A stretch of DNA of 8,315 nucleotides, from positions 1 to 8,315 of the forward strand of contig JAATVP010000228.1 in NCBI GenBank assembly GCA_014523625.1. Direction: 5' to 3'. The position numbers were made by a program, and so were the translations under genes. Origin of the DNA: Nitrososphaerales archaeon TH5896 (GTDB lineage: Archaea; Thermoproteota; Nitrososphaeria; Nitrososphaerales; Nitrososphaeraceae). Numbering within the stretch: position 1 is the stretch's first letter; each line of letters opens with the position of its first letter. Of this stretch, positions 1-6,058 are shown piece by piece. The notes below the pieces were generated by a model. The model was not told the DNA's origin and did no database searches. It worked only from the letters and a program-made list of their open reading frames with translations.

Positions 1-764
1 ATAGAGGAATGACACTTTAATTCTATAGCAGTTCTAGCCACTACGCATGCGACGGACCCAAATATAACTTCTATATATAGCTTTTATATTTGTTCCAAAA
101 CTGTTAGTTGACTTATTCTCCAGAATTTTCTAGCTAATTCCCCTTTTTCTATTTTTATGGATATGCATCGATACAAATTTTTTCAATAATCAAAGATTTT
201 ACATAGTAGAGAATCTAGTGAACGTTATAATCTGATCTATCTGCATCAATACTTCCATCTTCTCTGGCAATAAAACCATCTAAACTTGATGCAATGAACA
301 TCTTTATTCGCCTCATAACACCAATTAGCCTATCTATTCAAATAAAACCAATGCTAACTTGGTAGAAAAAGGAATGTACTTCTCTCGAAAGAATCAACTG
401 AGAAAACATTTCTATTCTATTTAATGATCCAAAAAACATGACAAAGTGAATTGCTACTCTTAGATTATTAGAATTGTCTACCCGTTAGCATAGCTCTAAT
501 CCTCTATGGCCACACCAAGCGTTTCTGATACAAAATATAGAGGGGCATTGAATGTTCCATAACTGATCAAAGTCCCTTTCCCTCCTTATTGCTATTGTGT
601 CAGATTGGAAGTCTGCGGACCGATTTACTTTTCTTTCCTCCAGGTCACTGGATGCATATGCGCATCAAATAGTAGTTACTCATTCGAGCTTAGTTTGATG
701 CCCGATCGTCTACGAAAATATCTTGACTTACTAAACAAAGTCATACCTTGCGATTCAATCAACA
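1..764. other. Gene-free left end
   Basis: No convincing coding region is visible. All plus frames stop within a few codons of the left edge. A TTG-started plus frame at 605-817 runs into the 3' end of the convergent CDF gene and has no protein-family look. A minus frame without stops at about 485-670 has no start codon. At 71-80 there is a TATA-like CTATATATAG, with a GTG at 39-41 on the minus strand in a frame that runs off the window, so a gene beginning there is possible but only 13 codons would be visible. I see no tRNA-like arms, repeats or terminators. Confidence 0.5.
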
Positions 765-2405
765 TCAATTATTTGTTTCTGTATGTACTACTACTCTCGT
801 TGCTCCTGTACGATTAATTATCATATTTTGAACTTTAGTAGCGATTTTGTGTGCAACCTCTAATGTAAGGGAAGTTGTCACAGTTCCTTCTTGTGAAGTA
901 AGACAGATTGTCAAGGTTATATGTTGTCCTCCAGTTACATCATCAAATACTCGAATATCCTTGAAATCGACTACCTCATCAATAGATTGCATTACTTCTT
1001 TTATTTTCATGAGGAGCTCTGGGTCTGCGTTTTTCTCAGTCCCTGCCATTCTTAGATCCTCTACAGAAGATTCAATCTCAATATGGGTAGTTATGTCTTT
1101 TATCTGCGGAACTTCTCTTTTTAACTTCTCTTCAAATGAGTCTACAATGGAATGAGCGGTACTAAGATCAAGACTCGGCCCCATCTGTACGTCCAGTTCC
1201 AGGTGCAGTGGATGTTCATTAATAAAGGATTGAGACTTTTTTTCCTCTACATTTAATGAGGCATCATAGTACTGTTTTTTAGGGGAGTTTAGTGAGAAAC
1301 CAGCCAAAGCTGAAAGGGGGAAGTATATTCTTGAGACGTGTAACGAGTGAACATTTCTTATGCCTTCTGTTTCGGCAGCAATTAATCTAATCTTATCAAA
1401 AATAGTTTCACTCACAGATTCTGTTGCATCTACATGTACCAAAACCTTGGAATAAGGCAAGATATGTTCTATTCTTTGTTCTACAGAAGTTGCCACTCTG
1501 TGAGCTCTGTCATGAGTAAAAGTTCTGGGAACTTCAATATGCATCTCAACTAAGGTTTCGAACCCAATATTTCTAATTCGAATGTCGTGTGGTCTGGTTA
1601 CGCCTTTCAAATCTGATACTGCCTGAATGACTTCCTGGTACGTACCCTTAGGTGCTTTGTCCAATAACACACTTAACGTTCTTCTTGCTAGTCCAAGTGA
1701 CGCATATGAGATTACGGCTGCTACCCCCAGAGCGGCATACGCATCAGCATCAGGAATATCAAAGAGTAGTACTATGAGTAACCCAACAACGACTATAGCA
1801 GAAGAGAACATGTCTGCTCTAAAATGGAGTCCATCAGCTTCAAGTGCTTGACTAACAAATTTCCTCGCTGCCCTATACAAAGCTCTTGATCTTCCATAAT
1901 CAACTCCTATCGACAAAAGCATAATCAAAATGGAAAATATACTGATCTCTGGTCTAACAGTCTCAAAAAATATTCTATTTACCGCCTCATATGTTACCCA
2001 ACTTGCGACTATGAGCAAAAGAATTATTTGAGCTAAAGATGATAAACTTTCAAATTTACCATACCCATATGTATATGATAAATCGGAGGGCCTTAAGACC
2101 ATACGTATAGCATAAAGTGTCACTAGACCTGCAATGAGATCCAGACCTGAATTCATGCCTTCAGATAAAATACCAAGACTATTTGTTAAAGCACCAATTG
2201 AAAATTTTAGTATCATTAATCCAGAAGAAGCAATTATTGAAATTATAACTACCTTAATCTTTTCTTGATGAATAGCCTTGGTTTTTTCTTTCACTTCTCT
2301 TTCATCCTCTGCTCTCCTTGGATTGGCCATTCCATCTGGAATAGGTTTATGCAGGCATTCAGAATTATGACGGTAACGGTCAGCCTTGCTGTTTACCACT
2401 GACAC
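765..2405 (-). CDS. Cation diffusion facilitator (CDF) family metal transporter with extended C-terminus
   Basis: CDF proteins are membrane antiporters that export divalent metals (Zn, Fe, Mn, Co and others) in exchange for protons. Six membrane segments are visible at about residues 52-74, 77-100, 122-141, 153-170, 190-214 and 220-240. The transport-site pairs are N85xxxD89 in TM2 and H194xxxD198 in TM5, and the family-typical LLDKAP follows TM6 at 247-252. The TM5 pair is Zn-like. Asn at the first TM2 position departs from the usual Asp or His and is a feature I associate with Mn-type CDFs, so metal specificity is open. At 546 aa it is far longer than a typical 300-aa member: residues 253-328, about 335-445 and about 462-546 each look like a beta-alpha-beta-beta cytosolic domain. 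The start is GTG at 2405; an ATG at 2330 would remove 25 residues. A TATA-like box 25 nt before the GTG favours the longer, leaderless form. Family certain; substrate not. Confidence 0.93.
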   Translation of the reverse strand: MSVVNSKADRYRHNSECLHKPIPDGMANPRRAEDEREVKEKTKAIHQEKIKVVIISIIASSGLMILKFSIGALTNSLGILSEGMNSGLDLIAGLVTLYAIRMVLRPSDLSYTYGYGKFESLSSLAQIILLLIVASWVTYEAVNRIFFETVRPEISIFSILIMLLSIGVDYGRSRALYRAARKFVSQALEADGLHFRADMFSSAIVVVGLLIVLLFDIPDADAYAALGVAAVISYASLGLARRTLSVLLDKAPKGTYQEVIQAVSDLKGVTRPHDIRIRNIGFETLVEMHIEVPRTFTHDRAHRVATSVEQRIEHILPYSKVLVHVDATESVSETIFDKIRLIAAETEGIRNVHSLHVSRIYFPLSALAGFSLNSPKKQYYDASLNVEEKKSQSFINEHPLHLELDVQMGPSLDLSTAHSIVDSFEEKLKREVPQIKDITTHIEIESSVEDLRMAGTEKNADPELLMKIKEVMQSIDEVVDFKDIRVFDDVTGGQHITLTICLTSQEGTVTTSLTLEVAHKIATKVQNMIINRTGATRVVVHTETNN

Positions 2406-3023
2406 AGACGATAATCTAATTTGAGATATATACTTATGTAATAGATGTAGCTAACTTCGTTAATCACCTTTACAAAAAATGTACTAACCTAAATAAGAAA
2501 ATGGAGGAAAATTGAGTTCACGATTACCAATACTTTGTGGAGCGAAGAAGAAAGATGGTTATGCTATGATACAATGATCAGTATTCTGCCTTTTACAGCT
2601 CAAGCAGCCTGTCTCATGTTAGTTCTAAAAAATAATTATACTTGTTAATTCCAAGTATGGTCGATATCGATATCCCACCAAAAACTAACAAATTCTTAAG
2701 ATATACGTTCTATACTGATAAAATATAACACATCTATAGTACATTACTATTAGTGTGCAGCATAAGAATCAAAACTATTGTCTCGCTTACAAACTTAAAA
2801 AAACGTGGGATCCATGACTTATCTTGCAGTCGCCGAATTTGCTAGAATTGTTTTTCCTGCGTATTTAGGTAATACTCATATGGACATATTAATAGGATTA
2901 GAAGCTATGAAATAATTACTGTGCGATTAGAATTAACCTACATCGAGTTCAGATGTTTAGAAGGGTTTGCCAGTGTCACCCTACAAACGCAAAACTTACA
3001 TCCTAGATAGGTCTTATTATTCT
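2406..3023. other. Intergenic gap between divergent CDF and tautomerase genes
   Basis: Apart from the CDF promoter at its left end, no gene is supported. Minus-strand stops are dense, the longest open stretch being about 35 codons. On the plus strand a 33-codon ATG frame at 2814-2915, extendable to a GTG at 2805, has no recognisable motif. A perfect 12-bp palindrome, GATATCGATATC, lies at 2663-2674. Upstream of the tautomerase start there is only a weak AT-rich box (AAAACTTACA, 2991-3000), at the right distance for leaderless transcription from 3024. Confidence 0.5.
2425..2435 (-). promoter_or_regulatory. TATA-like box of the CDF gene
   Basis: On the minus strand this reads AAGTATATATC. Its centre is about 25 nt upstream of the GTG at 2405, which is where archaeal TATA boxes sit relative to the transcription start. 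Transcription would therefore begin at or next to the start codon, giving a leaderless mRNA and supporting GTG 2405 over ATG 2330. No Shine-Dalgarno motif precedes either start. Inference from position and composition only. Confidence 0.45.
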
Positions 3024-3200
3024 ATGCCAGTAATAACAATCTCCACTTATAGTGGGAGAACCCAGAGAGAAAAAGACAGATTGGCAGAAGCAATTACTGA
3101 TGACGTAGTAAAGATATTTGATGTAGACAAGAAGGATGTTATTATAGTGTTTCAGGAGGAACCACATGGAAACTGGTATGCTGAAGGCATTAGACTTTAG
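3024..3200 (+). CDS. 4-oxalocrotonate tautomerase family protein
   Basis: Small tautomerases of this family use the N-terminal proline, exposed after Met removal, as catalytic base for keto-enol interconversion, and normally work as hexamers. The chosen start gives 58 codons beginning Met-Pro-Val-Ile-Thr-Ile, matching the family's usual length of about 60 aa and placing Pro at position 1 of the mature enzyme. Numbered from that Pro, Arg11 in SGRT is present, Trp50 occupies the hydrophobic position held by Phe50 in 4-OT, and position 39 is Ile instead of the second catalytic Arg. The frame is open upstream to a TTG at 2967, but using it would bury the catalytic Pro, so the longer version is rejected. 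The gene stands alone, without a degradation cluster, so the substrate cannot be named. Loss of Arg39 argues against strict 4-oxalocrotonate specificity. Confidence 0.85.
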   Translation: MPVITISTYSGRTQREKDRLAEAITDDVVKIFDVDKKDVIIVFQEEPHGNWYAEGIRL

Positions 3201-3307
3201 TCAGGTACAAGAAGAAGTTGTTTCTGCTGGATCAAATCCCCACGTGAAATTATTTCATATCTCCCCCCCACCACAATTAACTTAATTCAAGATACTACGG
3301 GTCAAAC

Positions 3308-3342
3308 TGATAAGAGTTATGACCACTCCCTTGGTCTTATCA
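3308..3342. repeat. Bulged inverted repeat
   Basis: TGATAA (3308-3313) can pair with TTATCA (3337-3342), and directly inside it GACCA (3321-3325) pairs with TGGTC (3332-3336) around a 6-nt loop. Together they make an 11-bp hairpin with a 7-nt bulge on the 5' side. It lies about 110 nt after the tautomerase stop and lacks a T-run, so it is not a classical terminator. It could be a processing signal, part of a small RNA, or chance. Confidence 0.35.
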
Positions 3343-3413
3343 TAATATTCAAATTCTATGTTAGAAAAGGTTAAGGATTTGATTGTACCTTCTGAGTCGA
3401 GCTAAATCACTCA

Positions 3414-3459
3414 TGGTAGGTCAGGGGCTGTATCTATCGGCTTCACACCTGACCTACTA
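3414..3459. repeat. Long perfect inverted repeat (hairpin)
   Basis: GTAGGTCAGG at 3416-3425 is the exact reverse complement of CCTGACCTAC at 3448-3457, with a 22-nt loop. One G-T wobble and one further pair extend the stem to 12 bp. It stands in non-coding DNA with no T-run after it. Ten perfectly paired bases including six G-C pairs is notable at this GC content. Role unknown; a regulatory RNA element, a protein-binding site or a mobile-element relic are all possible. Confidence 0.5.
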
Positions 3460-3660
3460 CTACTTCCAACTTTTGGCCATATCCTTAAGATATATTACTA
3501 TTGTAATGACAAAGGAAACATTTGATAATTAAGCGGCAAAGTAATTTCAAGCTAGAAAGGCCTGTGGACTAGCGGGCACTCTTTACCACAAGCGCTATTA
3601 TGCTTTTTTCTATGACAATGAATTCGGCTACCGATTTTAATCAATGACCTGATCCTCTTT

Positions 3661-3864
3661 CTAAAAGCCCCAAACAAACAACCCTATTATGCTTGACAAA
3701 AGAATATCTGGAATATATGATAAGAACGACTCTAATTTCCATAAATCAACGGAGATACCTAAGTATGCAACCACTATTAATAGTAAAATAGAAATAAAAG
3801 ATGTTAATTCCTGTCTTTGCAACGTACAAACCATGAAGGGAATATCTTCATAAAAACAGGTCAT
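3661..3864 (-). CDS. Possible small two-TM membrane protein (hypothetical)
   Basis: I do not recognise this 67-aa product. It begins with ATG at 3864 and contains two hydrophobic stretches, about residues 22-40 and 48-67, with a short polar link, so it could form a membrane hairpin. It stops at the end of the second helix. Just before the stop lies a GGGG run (minus strand, 3668-3671). Dropping one G there would bypass the stop and add about 37 residues, first very basic (RKRIRSLIK) and then Cys/His-rich. A positively charged tail directly after a membrane helix is sensible, so the gene may be frameshifted, genuinely or by sequence error. The nearest TATA-like element is the palindromic ATAAATTTAT at 3931-3940, which mainly serves the opposite gene. 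Coding status is uncertain. Confidence 0.35.
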   Translation of the reverse strand: MTCFYEDIPFMVCTLQRQELTSFISILLLIVVAYLGISVDLWKLESFLSYIPDILLSSIIGLFVWGF

Positions 3865-3928
3865 AGGCCCTATGGGAGAGGCCCTCTACTTGCCTACGAT
3901 GCTAAAGTTCTGATCTGATATGGATAAA

Positions 3929-3940
3929 CTATAAATTTAT
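3929..3940 (+). promoter_or_regulatory. TATA-like box of the secreted-protein gene
   Basis: The sequence CTATAAATTTAT is centred about 28 nt upstream of the ATG at 3963, implying transcription starts one to a few bases before the ATG with no leader. Its core, ATAAATTTAT, is a perfect palindrome, so it could in principle also direct transcription to the left, toward 3864. Confidence 0.5.
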
Positions 3941-3962
3941 ACAATACATTATTCTGCCAACA

Positions 3963-4574
3963 ATGGCTGATTCTTTTGAGCTTATAAATATGACAAGGTA
4001 TCCAAGAGGTATTTCTTCAACAATTATCTATGTTGTTGTGTCATTTCTGGTTATATCATCAGTATCTGGATTAAACCATATTACTGATTCAGCTTTAGGA
4101 CAAATGACAATAGCCAATGATACTTTCAGTATGAGCGGGGCGATAAGTTCTTTGGTTTTGGGATTGCCGGTGAATATCACAACGGTTGATATTAGTAAAG
4201 TTCAAAAATTTATCCTATCGGGGGATTGGAAAATGAATGTAGATAAAGGTAATTTAACAGACTTTGCAGCAAACTTTTACACGGGCCCTGTGAATGGTGG
4301 AACCAGCAATCACACCCATCAATTGGGTAATTTTAGAGTACATAGTATCAACAATGGTAGTTATACTCCAATTCAAATTTCTCCAGATAAGAGTGTGTCA
4401 ATTTCAGGGATATTAGATGTCGGGACAAATGGCAATAATGCATGGAATGATGTAAATGCAACAGTAAATATTTTGAAAGGAAGAACAGTCTCTATCGATT
4501 TAGCAGATGAGGATACTGAGCGACATTTCATGGGACAACAATTATACGGGATAGTAAAGGGATTGAATACTTAG
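3963..4574 (+). CDS. Membrane-anchored or secreted conserved thaumarchaeal protein with HTH and HFxGQ motifs (function unknown)
   Basis: The N-terminus has a short polar head with Arg at 12 and 15, then one hydrophobic helix at about 18-36: a signal peptide or membrane anchor placing the remaining 165 residues outside the cell. The exterior part is rich in Asn, Thr, Ser and Gly, with six N-x-S/T sequons (N52, N71, N97, N116, N131, N165), consistent with archaeal surface glycosylation. Conserved-looking segments are FILSGDW (83-89), a HTH triplet (117-119) followed by LGNF, SGILDVGTNG (148-157) and RHFMGQQLYGIV (187-198). I recall this motif order from many secreted thaumarchaeal hypotheticals of about 200 aa. 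Clustered His residues (117, 119, 127, 188) could bind metal, but this is inference. ATG 3963 is supported by the TATA box. Its 3' end nearly touches a convergent methyltransferase remnant. Confidence 0.8.
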   Translation: MADSFELINMTRYPRGISSTIIYVVVSFLVISSVSGLNHITDSALGQMTIANDTFSMSGAISSLVLGLPVNITTVDISKVQKFILSGDWKMNVDKGNLTDFAANFYTGPVNGGTSNHTHQLGNFRVHSINNGSYTPIQISPDKSVSISGILDVGTNGNNAWNDVNATVNILKGRTVSIDLADEDTERHFMGQQLYGIVKGLNT

Positions 4575-4882
4575 ACCTGTAATGAACAATTCATAAGAAG
4601 GCGCGAGATAATCCTCGTAAGAATATCTTTGCTTTTGTGCGTCATAGAAAATATTACCACTGCAGCTTGATCAGCTAACCATCCTTTTGTGTCGCGTTCG
4701 AAAGTTTTTGTCATAATTGCTAGCTCTTGAGATATTATCGGTTTTCCTGCAACTAGCATGGCTTTATACAACCCCAATTTATCTCCCACACATACTAGAA
4801 CTTCGCTGTGCGCGCATTCTAAATCAGTACAACTTTTTTCATAAATTGGCAAGATCCTTTTGAGAGATAACATTAGTGTCAC
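4571..4882 (-). pseudogene. Frameshifted, truncated SAM-dependent methyltransferase (N-terminal winged-helix part only)
   Basis: The GTG-started frame (103 codons) carries GDKLGLYKAM at residues 33-42, SQELAIMTKT at 51-60 and WLADQAA at 68-74. These match the N-terminal winged-helix dimerisation region of class I methyltransferases of the Rv2258c type, whose usual pattern is GDrLGLYkAl, then ERyvkEWLa.QAa. After QAA the reading frame loses homology. One base over, the DNA encodes SGNIFYDAQKQRYS, exactly the kind of sequence that should follow, so a single-base deletion near 4660 explains the break. Homology fades by about 4575 and the Rossmann SAM-binding domain (about 250 residues) is absent. 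ERDTKG where ERY(T/V)KE is usual suggests further drift. The downstream end abuts the neighbouring gene's 3' end. A short functional protein is possible but unlikely. Confidence 0.7.
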
Positions 4883-5172
4883 ATGAATTGGAGACGTTAT
4901 TGCAGGTGATGTCGTTCAATAAAGTTAAGGGGGGGTATGAAGTCTTTTTAGCTTATGAAGTTGCTATGGCTTAATGAAAACCAGAGAATAGTGAATCAAA
5001 TTGTGTGTTCCAACCAAACATTTTGGGAGAATCACTGAAAAACTACTATTCAGCAGACAGATTGCACGTTAGAGCATAAGTGCACAATTATTGTATCCGT
5101 GGACATAATACTGATTAGTCAGGATAAATTAATAAGATCTAATTGGTACATTTATGATGATTTTATAGACAG
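4883..5172. other. Intergenic region with G7 run
   Basis: This 290-nt gap separates the methyltransferase remnant from the next plus-strand gene. It contains a run of seven G at 4929-4935, unusual at this base composition and a likely slippage site. A plus-strand frame across it (about 4867-4971, 35 codons) has no recognisable motif. AT-rich AGGATAAATTAA at 5121-5132 is the best promoter candidate for the gene at 5173, implying a leader of about 20 nt. Confidence 0.4.
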
Positions 5173-5580
5173 ATGGAGAAAAACAAGAACAATCTGAATA
5201 ATGAATCATCAAAACTCCGTGGCAGAACGGCTATCAGCATACAACATCAGAATATATCAGCGGCACAAGAAGAAAAGAGATTGAATAGCAAGATTTCTGA
5301 AATGTATGGCGTAGATTCTGATGAAGCGATCGACATCCACGTCAACTATCACTTAGATCGAATTTCAGCTTTTCTTTTGAGAAGAGCTAGGAAAAATGGT
5401 ATGCTTGAGTCGACGTTTTTTAAGAGGCTAAATAGCTTGAACGCTATCGGATATGCGTATAGTATAGCCCAAGGCGAATTGCTCGAAATGGCCGCAGTCG
5501 ATATCCTGTACAAACAATTATGCAATTTGCACAATAACGACGAGCCTACAGACGACAGATATGTTAGCTTTTACGGGTGA
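5173..5580 (+). CDS. Hypothetical protein, 135 aa, predicted soluble and helical
   Basis: I do not recognise this gene. The N-terminal 35 residues are polar and rich in Asn, Lys, Ser and Gln, probably disordered. Residues 33-120 look like four or so amphipathic helices: about 31-45, 50-74 (including HVNYHLDRISAFLLRRARK), 78-98 and 99-119. There is no membrane segment, signal peptide or Cys motif (a single Cys at 117). The tail is acidic (DEPTDDRY). ATG at 5173 is the first Met of the frame and no Shine-Dalgarno motif precedes it; the ATG at about residue 44 would remove a third of the protein. Length, a uniform open frame and sensible composition argue for a real gene, possibly lineage-restricted. 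Flanking gaps on both sides mean the context gives no functional clue. Confidence 0.65.
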   Translation: MEKNKNNLNNESSKLRGRTAISIQHQNISAAQEEKRLNSKISEMYGVDSDEAIDIHVNYHLDRISAFLLRRARKNGMLESTFFKRLNSLNAIGYAYSIAQGELLEMAAVDILYKQLCNLHNNDEPTDDRYVSFYG

Positions 5581-5608
5581 ATTTCATATTTGTATTACCT
5601 GCTAAAGA

Positions 5609-5657
5609 GAGGTGATCAAGTGTGATTCGTATCGTCAACTTCTTTTTTATGATCTAA
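5609..5657 (+). other. Strong Shine-Dalgarno followed by an 11-codon micro-ORF
   Basis: GAGGTGATC at 5609-5617 is a full match to the anti-Shine-Dalgarno sequence at the 3' end of 16S rRNA. Four nucleotides later a GTG at 5622 opens an 11-codon frame (MIRIVNFFFMI) ending at TAA 5655-5657. The motif stands 29 nt after the preceding stop codon. It may be a leader peptide, the start of a decayed gene, or chance. No homology claim is made. Confidence 0.25.
5638..5649 (+). terminator. T-rich putative terminator
   Basis: ACTTCTTTTTTA, with six consecutive T, lies about 60 nt after the stop of the 135-aa gene. Archaeal RNA polymerase terminates intrinsically at U-tracts without needing a hairpin. 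It overlaps the micro-ORF, so only one of the two interpretations may hold. Confidence 0.3.
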
Positions 5658-5782
5658 TATCGAATCCAAGGTCTATCAATATCTTGCTAATTATGTGGTG
5701 CTACAGTTTCCACTATGATAAGTTGGCTTCTCTGCTAGCGATCATGATACAAGTCTCACATAAGATTGTACTAACGATATGC

Positions 5783-6037
5783 TTATGATGTGACAGCAGT
5801 CGTCAGTGGTGCAGACTGCAGCTCCTCTTTACCCAACATGCCTTTCCGTCTGAGTTTTGCCTTGTATTTTATGTTTCTTGGTCTCGTCCTCAAGCGATAG
5901 CTACAACAAGGGCACCACAATCCTTCCCATTTAATGAATATTTCGCAGACTTGGCACCTCTTCTGGCCAGCCGCGTATCTACCTGTACCAACTTGCTTCT
6001 GAGCCTTATGTCTAATGCAAATCCCTTTACAAGTCAT
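5783..6037 (-). CDS. Zinc-ribbon-like Cys-rich protein, conserved in Nitrososphaeria
   Basis: This 84-aa basic protein starts MTCKGICIRHKA and continues GTGRYAAGQKRC. The core is C28-x2-C31, then ten residues including WEGLW, then C42-P-C44-C45, followed by SYRLRTRPRN and a Lys/Arg-rich stretch to residue 65. The two CxxC knuckles form a plausible single zinc ribbon, with C3 and C7 as possible extra ligands. I recall very similar short proteins, often in several copies per genome, in Nitrososphaerales; none has an assigned function to my knowledge. High positive charge plus a zinc ribbon suggests nucleic-acid binding, which is inference. The last 15 residues (from LGKEELQ) are less typical and may be a variable tail. 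ATG 6037 is supported by a TATA-like box about 28 nt upstream and the absence of an alternative Met. Confidence 0.88.
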   Translation of the reverse strand: MTCKGICIRHKAQKQVGTGRYAAGQKRCQVCEIFIKWEGLWCPCCSYRLRTRPRNIKYKAKLRRKGMLGKEELQSAPLTTAVTS

Positions 6038-6058
6038 CTTAAATTATCTACTCTTACT

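Larger units (their letters stand above)
3201..3660. other. Gene-free gap with inverted repeats
   Basis: No conventional gene is visible. The stretch contains a C7 run at 3263-3269 and two inverted repeats, listed separately. A minus-strand frame at 3552-3683 is open for 43 codons without an ATG; it may be the displaced 3' end of the neighbouring small membrane protein ORF. No recognisable structured RNA family was identified. Confidence 0.45.

Noticed and set aside
1..41. Possible minus-strand gene starting at GTG 41 and leaving the window
   Set aside because: Only 13 codons are visible; the TATA-like box at 71-80 is suggestive but insufficient.
485..670. Minus-strand stop-free stretch of about 60 codons
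   Set aside because: It contains no ATG, GTG or TTG start, has unusual Cys/Trp content and no recognisable motif.
605..817. TTG-started plus-strand 70-codon frame
   Set aside because: It overlaps the 3' end of the confident CDF gene, has no good start signal and shows no family motif; probably chance.
847..1851. Plus-strand frames at 847-1155 and 1627-1851
   Set aside because: They lie antisense inside the CDF gene, which has clear membrane segments and motifs; Ser/Thr-rich shadow composition.
2805..2915. 36-codon GTG/ATG frame in the CDF-tautomerase gap
   Set aside because: No ribosome-binding site, promoter or recognisable similarity; length within chance expectation.
2967..3023. Upstream TTG extension of the tautomerase, which also reads Met-Pro-Val
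   Set aside because: It would place 19 residues before the catalytic Pro and inactivate the enzyme; the second Met-Pro-Val gives the normal family length.
3220..3246. T-arm-like GGATCAAATCC suggesting a tRNA
   Set aside because: Flanking bases do not pair as a T stem and no acceptor, D or anticodon arm can be built.
5349..5534. Minus-strand 61-codon frame
   Set aside because: Antisense shadow inside the 135-aa gene.
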